Origin: Kiritimatiellia bacterium
GTDB lineage: Bacteria > Verrucomicrobiota > Kiritimatiellia > JAAZAB01
Assembly: GCA_018400335.1 (NCBI GenBank)
Contig: JAGYMT010000090.1
Location: 1-6,973 of the forward strand
Direction of reading: 5' to 3'
Length of the DNA: 6,973 nucleotides
Part shown: positions 1 through 5,279 of the stretch, one piece after another
How the letters are laid out: each line of letters starts with the position of its first letter
Numbering within the stretch: the first letter of the stretch is position 1
The notes under the pieces: model-generated
Told to the model about the DNA's origin: nothing
What the model saw: only the letters and a program-made list of their open reading frames with translations
Databases searched by the model: none
Made by a program: the position numbers and the translations under genes

Positions 1-13
1 AAGACTCTCCGTC

Positions 14-34
14 CTGAACACTGAACCCTGAACA
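14..34. repeat. Three-copy 7-bp tandem repeat (CTGAACM)
   Basis: Three consecutive heptamers read CTGAACA (14-20), CTGAACC (21-27) and CTGAACA (28-34) on the plus strand. They lie just downstream of the thiS stop codon, outside any gene. On the thiS transcript they would read as TGTTCAG/GGTTCAG units. No U-tract or strong hairpin accompanies them; only a 4-bp stem (CAGC/GCTG) is visible between the repeat and the thiS stop, so a terminator role is not supported. The array may continue beyond the window. Confidence 0.6.
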
Positions 35-57
35 CTTTCAGCGAAGCTGGTTAGCCT

Positions 58-258
58 CTATCCGCCTCCCGCGAAAACCAGTATCTCCACGCGGTCGGCA
101 TCCCTGAGCTTGAGCGATGAGCGTTCGGAACGAGGCACAACCCGATCGTTCACAAGAACGGCCGCGCGCTCCGGATTTACGCCCATGTCGCGCAACAGGT
201 CTTCGACGGAGGCGCCGTCGCCGCACTTTCTGGCCTCGCCGTTTACCGTGATCTGCAT
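58..258 (-). CDS. thiS: ThiS, thiamine biosynthesis sulfur carrier protein
   Basis: This is a small ubiquitin-fold sulfur carrier of 66 residues, the normal length for ThiS. Family knowledge: its C-terminal glycine is adenylylated by ThiF and converted to a thiocarboxylate, which gives sulfur to ThiG for the thiazole ring of thiamine in the cytoplasm. In the sequence, the protein starts MQITVNGE, has the typical VNDRVVPRSE segment in the middle (about residues 36-45) and the RDADRVEILVFAGGG ending. The terminal Gly-Gly is intact (G65, G66), and a GGG ending is common in the family. The ATG at 256-258 has only a weak Shine-Dalgarno (GGCGGAAG). It follows the isomerase-like gene by 23 nt on the same strand, so the two are probably co-transcribed. 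No thiG, thiF or thiH is in view, but they could lie beyond the left edge. MoaD-like carriers are an alternative; length and ending favour ThiS. Confidence 0.9.
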   Translation of the reverse strand: MQITVNGEARKCGDGASVEDLLRDMGVNPERAAVLVNDRVVPRSERSSLKLRDADRVEILVFAGGG

Positions 259-281
259 GTCGCTTCCGCCGTGAATGCCTG

Positions 282-1688
282 TCAGATCACTGTCACGTCG
301 TGACCGAGATAGTGCGTGAGCGCCTCGTGCACCGGCTCCAGCACGTGTCCGCTGGTGCAGCTCACGTGGTGGCGGTGACCGAGGTAGCCTATTGTCTGTA
401 GCCCCTGCTGGAGATTCGGGATCTCCGCCACGCCCGCGCAGCCGAAGAAATCGTCCGGTATCGGGTCGTCGGTGAACCGGCCCTCGCCAAGGTAGAAATT
501 CAGCCGGCCCTCGCCGGTGAGCATGCTGCCGAACGTGAGGGGGGCCGGCGCGATTCGTCCCTCATTGCATCCAAAACCCTTGCCCTTTCCGATCGCGTTG
601 CACAGGATGCCGTGGTCGGAAATCCTGCCTTTTGCGGCCATCATGCTGCGGGGCACCGGTCCGCAGTGGAAGAGGATGCACTTATCGTCCTCGTCGGCGT
701 AGTTGTTGTTCCAATCGAGACAAGTTGCGGCGCTTCCGGATGCGAGGTGCAGCGCGTGCATTGTGACAGCGTTGCCGATGTCCACCTCGCATGCCGTCGG
801 AACGCCCCTGTCGTTCAGCAAGCCGAGCAGGACGCAAGGTGAAATGCCGAGCTGCCTTTGGAACTCCTCCCAGCAGCGGATGGCGGCGGCGTTCATTCCG
901 TATTCGGCGATTACGGCGTCGAAAACAACACCGGTCCTGGCAAGGTTGCTGAAAGCCTTTTTCGGAACGCCTTTCCAGCTTGCGCAGGAGAGGAGTATCT
1001 TGGCCTTCTGTTTCACCTTGGGGTCGCTGTCCTTCAACGCTTTTATTCTGGCGAAGACGTCGGAGAGATCCAAAGTTTCCATCGTGATGCCGGCGCGCTG
1101 GAGCGCGAGCTCGTCAATGCGGACCGTCTTGAAGGCAGTGGTACGGGCGCCGATTGCGCCGACCACCATGCTCTTGAGTCCGTTGTAGACCCGGCAGAGC
1201 CTGTCGAAATAGTCCACCTGCCCGGCAAACCGCTCGTCGCACGGGTGAACGGTGTGGGGCGGCAGGGCGGTGAACTTGAGGCCGTATTGGGTAAATACGT
1301 CCATGATAGAGAACTTTCCGCAGAAGGCATCGCGCCTGAGGGCGGGCGCCATCTTGTCGAGCTCGTCGGGAAATGCCTGAATGAGGATCGGCACGCCGGC
1401 GTCCTTGAGCGCTGCGATGGCTCCGCTCTCATCTCCGAAGTTGGGAAGCGACAGAATCACGCCGCCGAACTTGCCGCGGTTCTTTCTGAGGAAGTCGGCG
1501 TAGACGGCGCCCTCGGCGGGAGTCTGCACGGCGCCGTGTCTGGTGGCCTTGGGATCGAGGGCTATCACCTTGTGGCCGAGCTTCTGGAGAGTCTGGGTCA
1601 TCTCGCGGCGCGCGCTCGCCTGGAGCGAGGCGGGGAAGAATGATCTGTTGCCGAAAAAGAGAGCGAAAGTAGTCTTCTGCGTTTTCAT
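282..1688 (-). CDS. L-fucose/L-arabinose isomerase-family protein (COG2407-like)
   Basis: This 468-residue protein resembles the cytoplasmic L-fucose isomerase-related family. Characterised relatives interconvert aldoses and ketoses with a divalent metal; its own substrate cannot be read from sequence. The N-terminal half has alternating beta/alpha segments such as GGVILSLPNFGDESGA (75-90) and the FCGKFSIMD motif (122-130). The C-terminal half carries candidate metal ligands matching the Glu, Asp, His triad of FucI: E301 in ACEVD, D325 in CLDWNN, and a histidine in GHRHHVSCTSG (H438-H441). At 468 residues it is shorter than E. coli FucI (about 590) and near the size of COG2407 proteins. The start is well supported: ATG at 1686-1688 with AAGGAG at 1696-1701, 7 nt away. 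thiS follows 23 nt after the stop. The lipoprotein gene lies 73 nt upstream on the same strand. Calling it fucI itself would be over-precise. Confidence 0.85.
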   Translation of the reverse strand: MKTQKTTFALFFGNRSFFPASLQASARREMTQTLQKLGHKVIALDPKATRHGAVQTPAEGAVYADFLRKNRGKFGGVILSLPNFGDESGAIAALKDAGVPILIQAFPDELDKMAPALRRDAFCGKFSIMDVFTQYGLKFTALPPHTVHPCDERFAGQVDYFDRLCRVYNGLKSMVVGAIGARTTAFKTVRIDELALQRAGITMETLDLSDVFARIKALKDSDPKVKQKAKILLSCASWKGVPKKAFSNLARTGVVFDAVIAEYGMNAAAIRCWEEFQRQLGISPCVLLGLLNDRGVPTACEVDIGNAVTMHALHLASGSAATCLDWNNNYADEDDKCILFHCGPVPRSMMAAKGRISDHGILCNAIGKGKGFGCNEGRIAPAPLTFGSMLTGEGRLNFYLGEGRFTDDPIPDDFFGCAGVAEIPNLQQGLQTIGYLGHRHHVSCTSGHVLEPVHEALTHYLGHDVTVI

Positions 1689-1714
1689 GTTCTGTCTCCT
1701 TATCTATTTACACA

Positions 1715-1742
1715 AGCATACCGTTCCCGCGAATCAACACAA
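1715..1742 (-). promoter_or_regulatory. Possible sigma-70-type promoter for the isomerase-like gene
   Basis: On the minus strand TTGTGT (1742-1737) is followed after 16 nt by TATGCT (1720-1715). The -35 matches 3 of 6 consensus bases and the -10 matches 4 of 6. The predicted start would leave a leader of about 20 nt carrying the AAGGAG ribosome site. The match is weak, and the gene could instead be read through from the lipoprotein gene 73 nt upstream, since no terminator is visible in that gap. Confidence 0.3.
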
Positions 1743-1761
1743 GGGAAATCCATACTGCCGC

Positions 1762-2034
1762 TCATTCCGACATGATATCATTGAGGTCCGCTTTTTTCTC
1801 CTGCTCCTGCGCGTCTATGGCTGCCACTTTTGCCTTGGTGCGCTGTCCGGCGTCAACCGTGGTCTTGCCGGTCATTCCCTCGATGGCCTGCCTGGTCAGG
1901 GATTTCTCCCGGGCGGGCGGGGGCGCTTCTTCGGCTGTCGGCGGTTGGGCTTCGTGTTCCTTGGCGCCGCGCTTTCCGCATCCGGAAGCGAGCAAGGCGC
2001 AAACCATGGCGGTGACCGCGATCATCATTTTCAT
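1762..2034 (-). CDS. Small predicted lipoprotein of unknown function
   Basis: I do not recognise a named family for this 90-residue protein. It begins with a short positive N-terminus (MKMM), a hydrophobic stretch (residues 4-17) and a lipobox-like LLASGC, with the candidate lipidated cysteine at C19. It would therefore be exported and anchored to a membrane by signal peptidase II processing. The mature part has a basic start (GKRGAKE), a Pro/Ala/Glu-rich linker (about 28-42), and a polar, Lys/Gln/Glu-rich probable helix (about 44-90) with the segment QAIEGMTGKTTVDAGQRTKA. There is no cysteine besides C19 in the mature part and no enzyme motif. ATG at 2032-2034 is preceded by AGGAG (2044-2048) 9 nt away; the Met codon at residue 3 is a possible alternative start. 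Upstream lies the octamer array; downstream is the isomerase-like gene. A role as an envelope or assembly lipoprotein is only a guess. Confidence 0.75.
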   Translation of the reverse strand: MKMMIAVTAMVCALLASGCGKRGAKEHEAQPPTAEEAPPPAREKSLTRQAIEGMTGKTTVDAGQRTKAKVAAIDAQEQEKKADLNDIMSE

Positions 2035-2056
2035 AATCAGGTTCTCCTCTCACTGT

Positions 2057-2071
2057 CGTCCCATAGGGACG
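2057..2071. promoter_or_regulatory. Short perfect palindrome in the lipoprotein leader
   Basis: CGTCCC (2057-2062) and GGGACG (2066-2071) are exact inverted copies around a 3-nt centre. They sit 22 nt upstream of the lipoprotein start codon, between its ribosome site and the octamer array. It could be a leader RNA hairpin, a protein-binding site, or the end of the repeat element. A similar GC-rich palindrome occurs in the queA leader (4967-4981). Nothing in the sequence decides between these roles. Confidence 0.4.
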
Positions 2072-2191
2072 GGAATGCTGGAATAGTGGAATGTTGGAAT
2101 GGTGGAATGGTGGAATGGTGGAATGGTGGAATGGTGGAATGGTGGAATGCTGGAATAGTGGAATATTGGAATAGTGGAACAATGGAATGTT
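2072..2191. repeat. 8-bp tandem array, 15 units, consensus GGAATGGT
   Basis: Fifteen consecutive octamers run without a gap. Units 4-9 (2096-2143) are six identical copies of GGAATGGT. Flanking units vary mostly at positions 6 and 7 (GGAATGCT, GGAATAGT, GGAATGTT, GGAATATT), and one is GGAACAAT (2176-2183). The array lies in the gap between rpoN and the lipoprotein gene, so it forms part of the lipoprotein leader or promoter region. Because 8 is not a multiple of 3, every frame through it encodes an 8-residue periodic peptide without stops, which creates false reading frames on both strands. Identical central copies with degenerate flanks suggest slippage-driven expansion in the middle. Confidence 0.95.
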
Positions 2192-2261
2192 GGATATCAA
2201 AGAGATGCAAAACAAAGCCATTTTGCTTGCCGTATTTTGCTCCGCATCCGCATCCCGATCC
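2192..2261. other. Spacer between the two inverted octamer arrays
   Basis: This 70-bp non-repetitive spacer separates the direct and inverted octamer arrays. It contains a small inverted repeat, GCAAAA (2207-2212) and TTTTGC (2221-2226), with an 8-nt loop. I see no credible gene in it; the open frames crossing it are products of the adjacent arrays. Confidence 0.5.
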
Positions 2262-2334
2262 TTCCATTATTCCATCCTTCCATCGTTTCATCATTCCATT
2301 CCATCATTCCATTGTTCCATCATTCCAGTATTCC
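2262..2334. repeat. Inverted octamer array (ANNATTCC), about 10 units
   Basis: Octamers of the form ANNATTCC, the reverse complement of the 2072-2191 units, occur at 8-bp steps. The CC dinucleotides fall at 2264, 2272, 2280, 2296, 2309, 2317, 2325 and 2333. One unit is degenerate (TC at 2288) and one unit is shortened to 5 bp (2297-2302). The longest exact inverted match to the first array is 15 bp: 2175-2189 pairs with 2305-2319. The copies are more diverged than in the left array. Together the two arrays could form a long imperfect hairpin in DNA or in a minus-strand transcript. The outer end stops about 20 bp from the rpoN terminator stem. Confidence 0.9.
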
Positions 2335-2344
2335 ATGGGATGCT

Positions 2345-2380
2345 ATTGAAAAGAGCCGTCACTTCCGTTGATGTGACGGC
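2345..2380 (-). terminator. Intrinsic terminator overlapping the rpoN stop codon
   Basis: Read on the minus strand, GCCGTCAC (2380-2373) and GTGACGGC (2362-2355) form a perfect 8-bp stem around a 10-nt loop. TCTTTTCAAT follows immediately. This is the layout of a Rho-independent terminator, though the U-tract is short. The rpoN stop codon TGA (2361-2359) is inside the 3' arm of the stem, so a ribosome finishing rpoN would cover the hairpin. Confidence 0.7.
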
Positions 2381-3783
2381 GGGATCTTGAGAATTACGCG
2401 GTACTTTGCCACGGTGCGTCTGGCGATATGGATGCCGCGCGCCTGCAGCGTTTCGGCTATTTCCTGGTCCGAAAGAGGCGACGCCGGGTCTTCCCCGGAA
2501 ATGAGCGCGAATATCATCTCCTGCACGGACTTATTGGAAAGATCCTCGCCGTTGGACGTCTTAATGCCGGGCGTGAAGAAGTATTTCAGCTCGAAGACAC
2601 CGCGCGGCGTCTTCATGTGCTTGTTGGCTATGCATCGGCACACGGTGGTTTCGTGGACGCCGACTTCCGCGGCCACCTGTGACATCGTGAGGGGTTTGAG
2701 AGCGGATATGCCGACATCCAGAAATTCGGTTTGAGTGCGCACAATCGCTTCCGCCACCCCGCGGATCGTGCGCTTGCGCTGCTCGATGCTCTTGATGAGG
2801 AACAGTCCGGCCCTGACCTTGTTCCTTATATAGTCCTTTGCGTCCTCGGCGGTCTTCTCATCCTTCATCATGAGCCGATAATCCCTGCTTATGCGAAGGT
2901 GGGGCACCTGGTCATCGTTCAGAATAACCACGTACTTGCCTTCAATCTTCTCGACGATAATCTCGGGCAGGATATAAGCGGGGGTGTCGGCCCCGAACGG
3001 GCGGCCGGGCTTGGGCTCCAGCGCGGCGATCATGCCGGCCGTTTTTGTGACCTCCTCGACCGGCGCACTGAGGGCACGTCCGATCTCGGCGTAGTGCTTC
3101 GCGCCAAGGGCGTCGAGGTGCTCGCTCACAATCCTTGCTGCCAGGGAATCCTCCTTACCGAGACGCTGAAGCTGAATGAGCAGGCATTCCTTCAGGTCCC
3201 TCGCTCCCACGCCGATCGGATCGAACTCCTGGATAACCGACAGGATTTCCTGCACACGGTCGAGACTGATGTTCGCGGATCCGGCAAGTTCTTCAGGGGC
3301 CTGGAGCAGGTAGCCGTCGTTGTTGATATTGCCGATGATCAGCTCCCCCACGCGTACATCCTGCTCGCCGAGGTCCGACATTCTGAGCTGGCGGGTCAGG
3401 TGATCCTGCAGCGACTCGCCCTGTGCCAGGGAATCGAAGAAGAAATCGCGTTTTCTCTGTCTCGCCGGATCGTGCGGCTCCAGTTCGCGTTCGCGGGTGA
3501 AACAATCGCGCCACTCATCATCAATTCTGGAGAGAATTTCGAATTCCTTCTCGAAATTGAGCTCCTTCGCGATATCAACCTCGCCGCCGCCCGGCTCGAT
3601 GTCAACAGGCGTCGTATCGGGCGCGACCTCCTCCAGCGTGGGGTTCTGTTGTATCTCGTTCTGGATGAGCGCGCGCAGCTCCAAGACCGGCGCCTGGAGC
3701 ATTTCGAGCGACTGGCGCAGCTGCGGAGCGAGCATCTGAACCTGGCGCTGGTCCTGTGTGAGTGAAAGGGTCTGATTTGCCAT
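2359..3783 (-). CDS. rpoN: RNA polymerase sigma-54 factor RpoN
   Basis: This 474-residue protein has all regions of sigma-54, which directs RNA polymerase to -24/-12 promoters that need AAA+ activators. Region I (about 1-50) is Gln/Leu-rich (LSLTQDQRQVQMLAPQLRQS). Region II (about 51-105) is acidic. The core-binding part follows, with GNINNDGYL (151-159) and FDPIGVGARDLKECLLIQL (187-205). The helix-turn-helix region includes LTMSQVAAEVGVHETTVCRC (365-384), then TPRGVFELKYFF (392-403). The diagnostic RpoN box ARRTVAKYR is intact at 454-462, near the IPPSHQRK end. Length is normal and nothing is missing. The ATG at 3781-3783 has only a weak ribosome site. It lies 93 nt downstream of queA and has its own promoter-like sequence. 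No activator or nitrogen gene is adjacent, so its regulon cannot be inferred here. Confidence 0.97.
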   Translation of the reverse strand: MANQTLSLTQDQRQVQMLAPQLRQSLEMLQAPVLELRALIQNEIQQNPTLEEVAPDTTPVDIEPGGGEVDIAKELNFEKEFEILSRIDDEWRDCFTRERELEPHDPARQRKRDFFFDSLAQGESLQDHLTRQLRMSDLGEQDVRVGELIIGNINNDGYLLQAPEELAGSANISLDRVQEILSVIQEFDPIGVGARDLKECLLIQLQRLGKEDSLAARIVSEHLDALGAKHYAEIGRALSAPVEEVTKTAGMIAALEPKPGRPFGADTPAYILPEIIVEKIEGKYVVILNDDQVPHLRISRDYRLMMKDEKTAEDAKDYIRNKVRAGLFLIKSIEQRKRTIRGVAEAIVRTQTEFLDVGISALKPLTMSQVAAEVGVHETTVCRCIANKHMKTPRGVFELKYFFTPGIKTSNGEDLSNKSVQEMIFALISGEDPASPLSDQEIAETLQARGIHIARRTVAKYRVILKIPPSHQRK

Positions 3784-3825
3784 AACAACCCGCTGTCGAG
3801 ATTAAGGTGTAGTCATCCACTGGGA

Positions 3826-3853
3826 AGTATAGCGGCGCCGCGCGGAGTTTCAA
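3826..3853 (-). promoter_or_regulatory. Sigma-70-type promoter for rpoN
   Basis: On the minus strand TTGAAA (3853-3848) and TATACT (3831-3826) are separated by 16 nt in the queA-rpoN gap. Each hexamer matches 4-5 of 6 consensus bases, and the predicted start leaves a leader of about 35 nt before the rpoN ATG. The GC-rich spacer contains the palindromic GGCGCC. rpoN can thus be expressed independently of queA. Confidence 0.65.
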
Positions 3854-3876
3854 GGAGGTTTCGCAAAAAAAGCAAT

Positions 3877-4938
3877 TTAGAGGATAAGCATGCAGTCACC
3901 GTAGCTGTAGAACCGATAGCGTTCCCTGGCGGCCGCCCGGTAAGCGCGCCGGGTCAGCTCCAGGCCGGCAAAGGCGCTGACCATCATGAGCAGGGTTGAC
4001 CTCGGCAGGTGGAAATTGGTCAGCATGGCGTCAACGGTCCTGAACGTATAGGGCGGCACGATGAAAAGCGCGGAGCGTCCGCGCCCGGGCTTCACAATGG
4101 CGTCGTCGGAGGCAACTGTCTCGAGGGTTCTGACCACCGTGCTGCCGACCGCGATTATCCTGCCGCCCGCCCGGCGAGCGTCCGTGATCATCCGCGCGGC
4201 GGCCGGCGGAACGGAATAGCGCTCCTCCTCCATCCGGTGGTTCTCCACCAGCTCCGTCTTCACCGGCTTGAAAGTGCCGGGGCCAACGTGAAGGGTGATC
4301 GCCGTCCGGCGCACACCGGCGGACTTCAAATCAGCCAGCAGCCCGCGGGTGAAGTGCAGGCCGGCTGTCGGGGCGGCCACAGCGCCCGGGATTCTCGCGT
4401 AGACGGTCTGGTAGCGATTCTTGTCGGCTGCCGCGCCGGCCGGATCATCGCGGCTCGAACCCGTACGAGGGCGGCGGATATAGGGCGGCAGAGGCGGGAC
4501 GCCTTCTTCCTCCATGATGGAGAAGAGGTTGCCTTCATGTTCAAGCCTGAGAGTTATCCTTCCGCCGTCGCCATGAGCAAGGACCTCCGCGCGCACGCGG
4601 CCGGACGCGAGAGAAAGCCACCGGCCCGGGGCAGGCACGTTGGAGCAGCGGATGAGGGACTCCCATGTATTCTTCGCGGTTTCCTCGACCAGCAGGATTT
4701 CCACCGCGCCGCCGGAGGCCTCCTTCCTTCCGAATAATCTGGCCGGAATCACGCGCGTATTGTTCACCACGAGAAGGTCGCCGGGATTCAGCAAGCGCGG
4801 GAGGTCGGCAACCCGGCCGTGGCGGATTTCGCCCGTTGAGCGAATGATGATCATCATCCTCGCCCCGGCGCGGTCCGAAGCGGGCTGCTGGGCGATAAGC
4901 TCCGGTGGGAGGTCGTAGTCAAAATAGGATGTCTTCAT
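3877..4938 (-). CDS. queA: QueA, S-adenosylmethionine:tRNA ribosyltransferase-isomerase
   Basis: QueA moves the ribosyl part of S-adenosylmethionine onto 7-aminomethyl-7-deazaguanine at the wobble position of tRNA, giving epoxyqueuosine, a late step of queuosine synthesis in the cytoplasm. The 353 residues carry the family motifs in order: LPPELIAQQPA (10-20), NNTRVIPARLFG (59-70), LPPYIRRP (150-157), YQTVYA (176-181), PGAVAAPTAGLHF (184-196), HVGPGTFKPV (217-226), DAMLTNFHLPRSTLLMMVSAFAG (303-325) and YRFYSYGD (341-348). The start chosen is ATG at 4936-4938, because MKTSYFDYDLP aligns with the family N-terminus; an in-frame TTG at 4987-4989 would add 17 residues unlike the family. No clear Shine-Dalgarno is visible. 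One oddity: the usual H-x-M-H-x-E motif reads HRMEEE (234-239), with Glu replacing the second His. The usual neighbours tgt and yajC are absent; rpoN follows by 93 nt. Confidence 0.97.
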   Translation of the reverse strand: MKTSYFDYDLPPELIAQQPASDRAGARMMIIIRSTGEIRHGRVADLPRLLNPGDLLVVNNTRVIPARLFGRKEASGGAVEILLVEETAKNTWESLIRCSNVPAPGRWLSLASGRVRAEVLAHGDGGRITLRLEHEGNLFSIMEEEGVPPLPPYIRRPRTGSSRDDPAGAAADKNRYQTVYARIPGAVAAPTAGLHFTRGLLADLKSAGVRRTAITLHVGPGTFKPVKTELVENHRMEEERYSVPPAAARMITDARRAGGRIIAVGSTVVRTLETVASDDAIVKPGRGRSALFIVPPYTFRTVDAMLTNFHLPRSTLLMMVSAFAGLELTRRAYRAAARERYRFYSYGDCMLIL

Positions 4939-4966
4939 CGGTAAAGCAAGTCTGCCACGAAACCTG

Positions 4967-4981
4967 TCCCGCAGGGCGGGA
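4967..4981. promoter_or_regulatory. Short GC-rich palindrome in the queA leader
   Basis: TCCCGC (4967-4972) and GCGGGA (4976-4981) are exact inverted copies around AGG. They lie about 28 nt upstream of the queA ATG, between it and an A/T-rich tract (4986-4996). It may form a leader RNA hairpin or bind a regulator. No preQ1 riboswitch motif was recognised here. Confidence 0.35.
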
Positions 4982-5026
4982 AGACACAAAAAAATAAGAT
5001 GTTTCTCTTTTTACATGCGACAGCAT

Positions 5027-5204
5027 GCTTTGGAGTGCGGCGGCGGCCTGTCCGTCTGTGGTGGAACGCCGCTTTTGAGCGCCACGTTGTTATCAGGCAT
5101 GCTTACTTGTGCCATGAAGCCGTACGCTTGTCAATATTTCCTGGCGCTATGCGCACCACCCGCCAGTTCAGCAAAAGCGGCGTTAAGCCGCCGCACTCCA
5201 AAGC
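5027..5204. repeat. Nested palindromic element between queA and rpsU
   Basis: Three inverted arm pairs nest symmetrically in 178 bp. The outer arms are an exact 18-bp inverted repeat (5027-5044 with 5187-5204). The middle arms are an exact 12-bp repeat (5065-5076 with 5173-5184). The inner arms are 7 bp, AGCGCCA (5078-5084) with TGGCGCT (5142-5148). The centre (about 5085-5141) is less GC-rich and encodes nothing credible. The outer and middle arms are 20 nt apart on the left but only 2 nt apart on the right, so the structure is asymmetric. This looks like a non-coding MITE/REP-type element or a large structured RNA. No transposase, flanking ORF or obvious target-site duplication was seen. 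Confidence 0.75.
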
Positions 5205-5233
5205 GGCTGTGCCGCGAAAGGCAGAAACGCCTT
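5203..5233. repeat. Two small tandem hairpins flanking the palindromic element
   Basis: Immediately right of the large element are two short inverted repeats. GCGGC (5203-5207) pairs with GCCGC (5211-5215) around TGT, and AAGGC (5218-5222) pairs with GCCTT (5229-5233) around a 6-nt loop. Neither is followed by a U-tract on either strand, so they are not intrinsic terminators. They may belong to the element. Confidence 0.4.
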
Positions 5234-5279
5234 ACGGAAGTGAAATGCGCCCGTGCTGAAAACACCCCTCGAAAACAAG

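Noticed and set aside
858..1643. Plus-strand 261-codon open frame opposite the isomerase-like gene
   Set aside because: It is a shadow of the well-supported minus-strand gene, with no recognisable motif. High GC keeps antisense frames open.
1853..2294. Open frames encoding 8-residue periodic peptides (IPPFHHST-like)
   Set aside because: The periodicity comes entirely from the 8-bp DNA array (24 nt equals 8 codons). The same happens in every frame, so it is not evidence for a repeat protein.
2072..2334. Octamer arrays considered as a CRISPR array
   Set aside because: The units are 8 bp and contiguous, with no spacers, and no cas genes are nearby.
2731..3765. Plus-strand 344-codon open frame opposite rpoN
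   Set aside because: It is antisense to a complete RpoN with all conserved regions. The translated product shows no family signature.
4944..4955. Sigma-54-like TGGCA...TTGC site upstream of queA on the minus strand
   Set aside because: The spacing between GG and GC is about 3 nt too short for a -24/-12 promoter.
4939..4989. Upstream TTG start extending QueA by 17 residues
   Set aside because: The extra residues do not resemble QueA, while the family N-terminus aligns with the ATG at 4938.
5014..5027. CATGC-GACA-GCATG inverted repeat beside a T-rich tract as a terminator
   Set aside because: The 5-bp stem is weak and the T-rich stretch lies on its 5' side on the plus strand. The minus strand has A-rich sequence after it.
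5099..5113. TGGCAC on the minus strand within the palindromic element as a -24 element
   Set aside because: The expected TTGC at the -12 position is absent.
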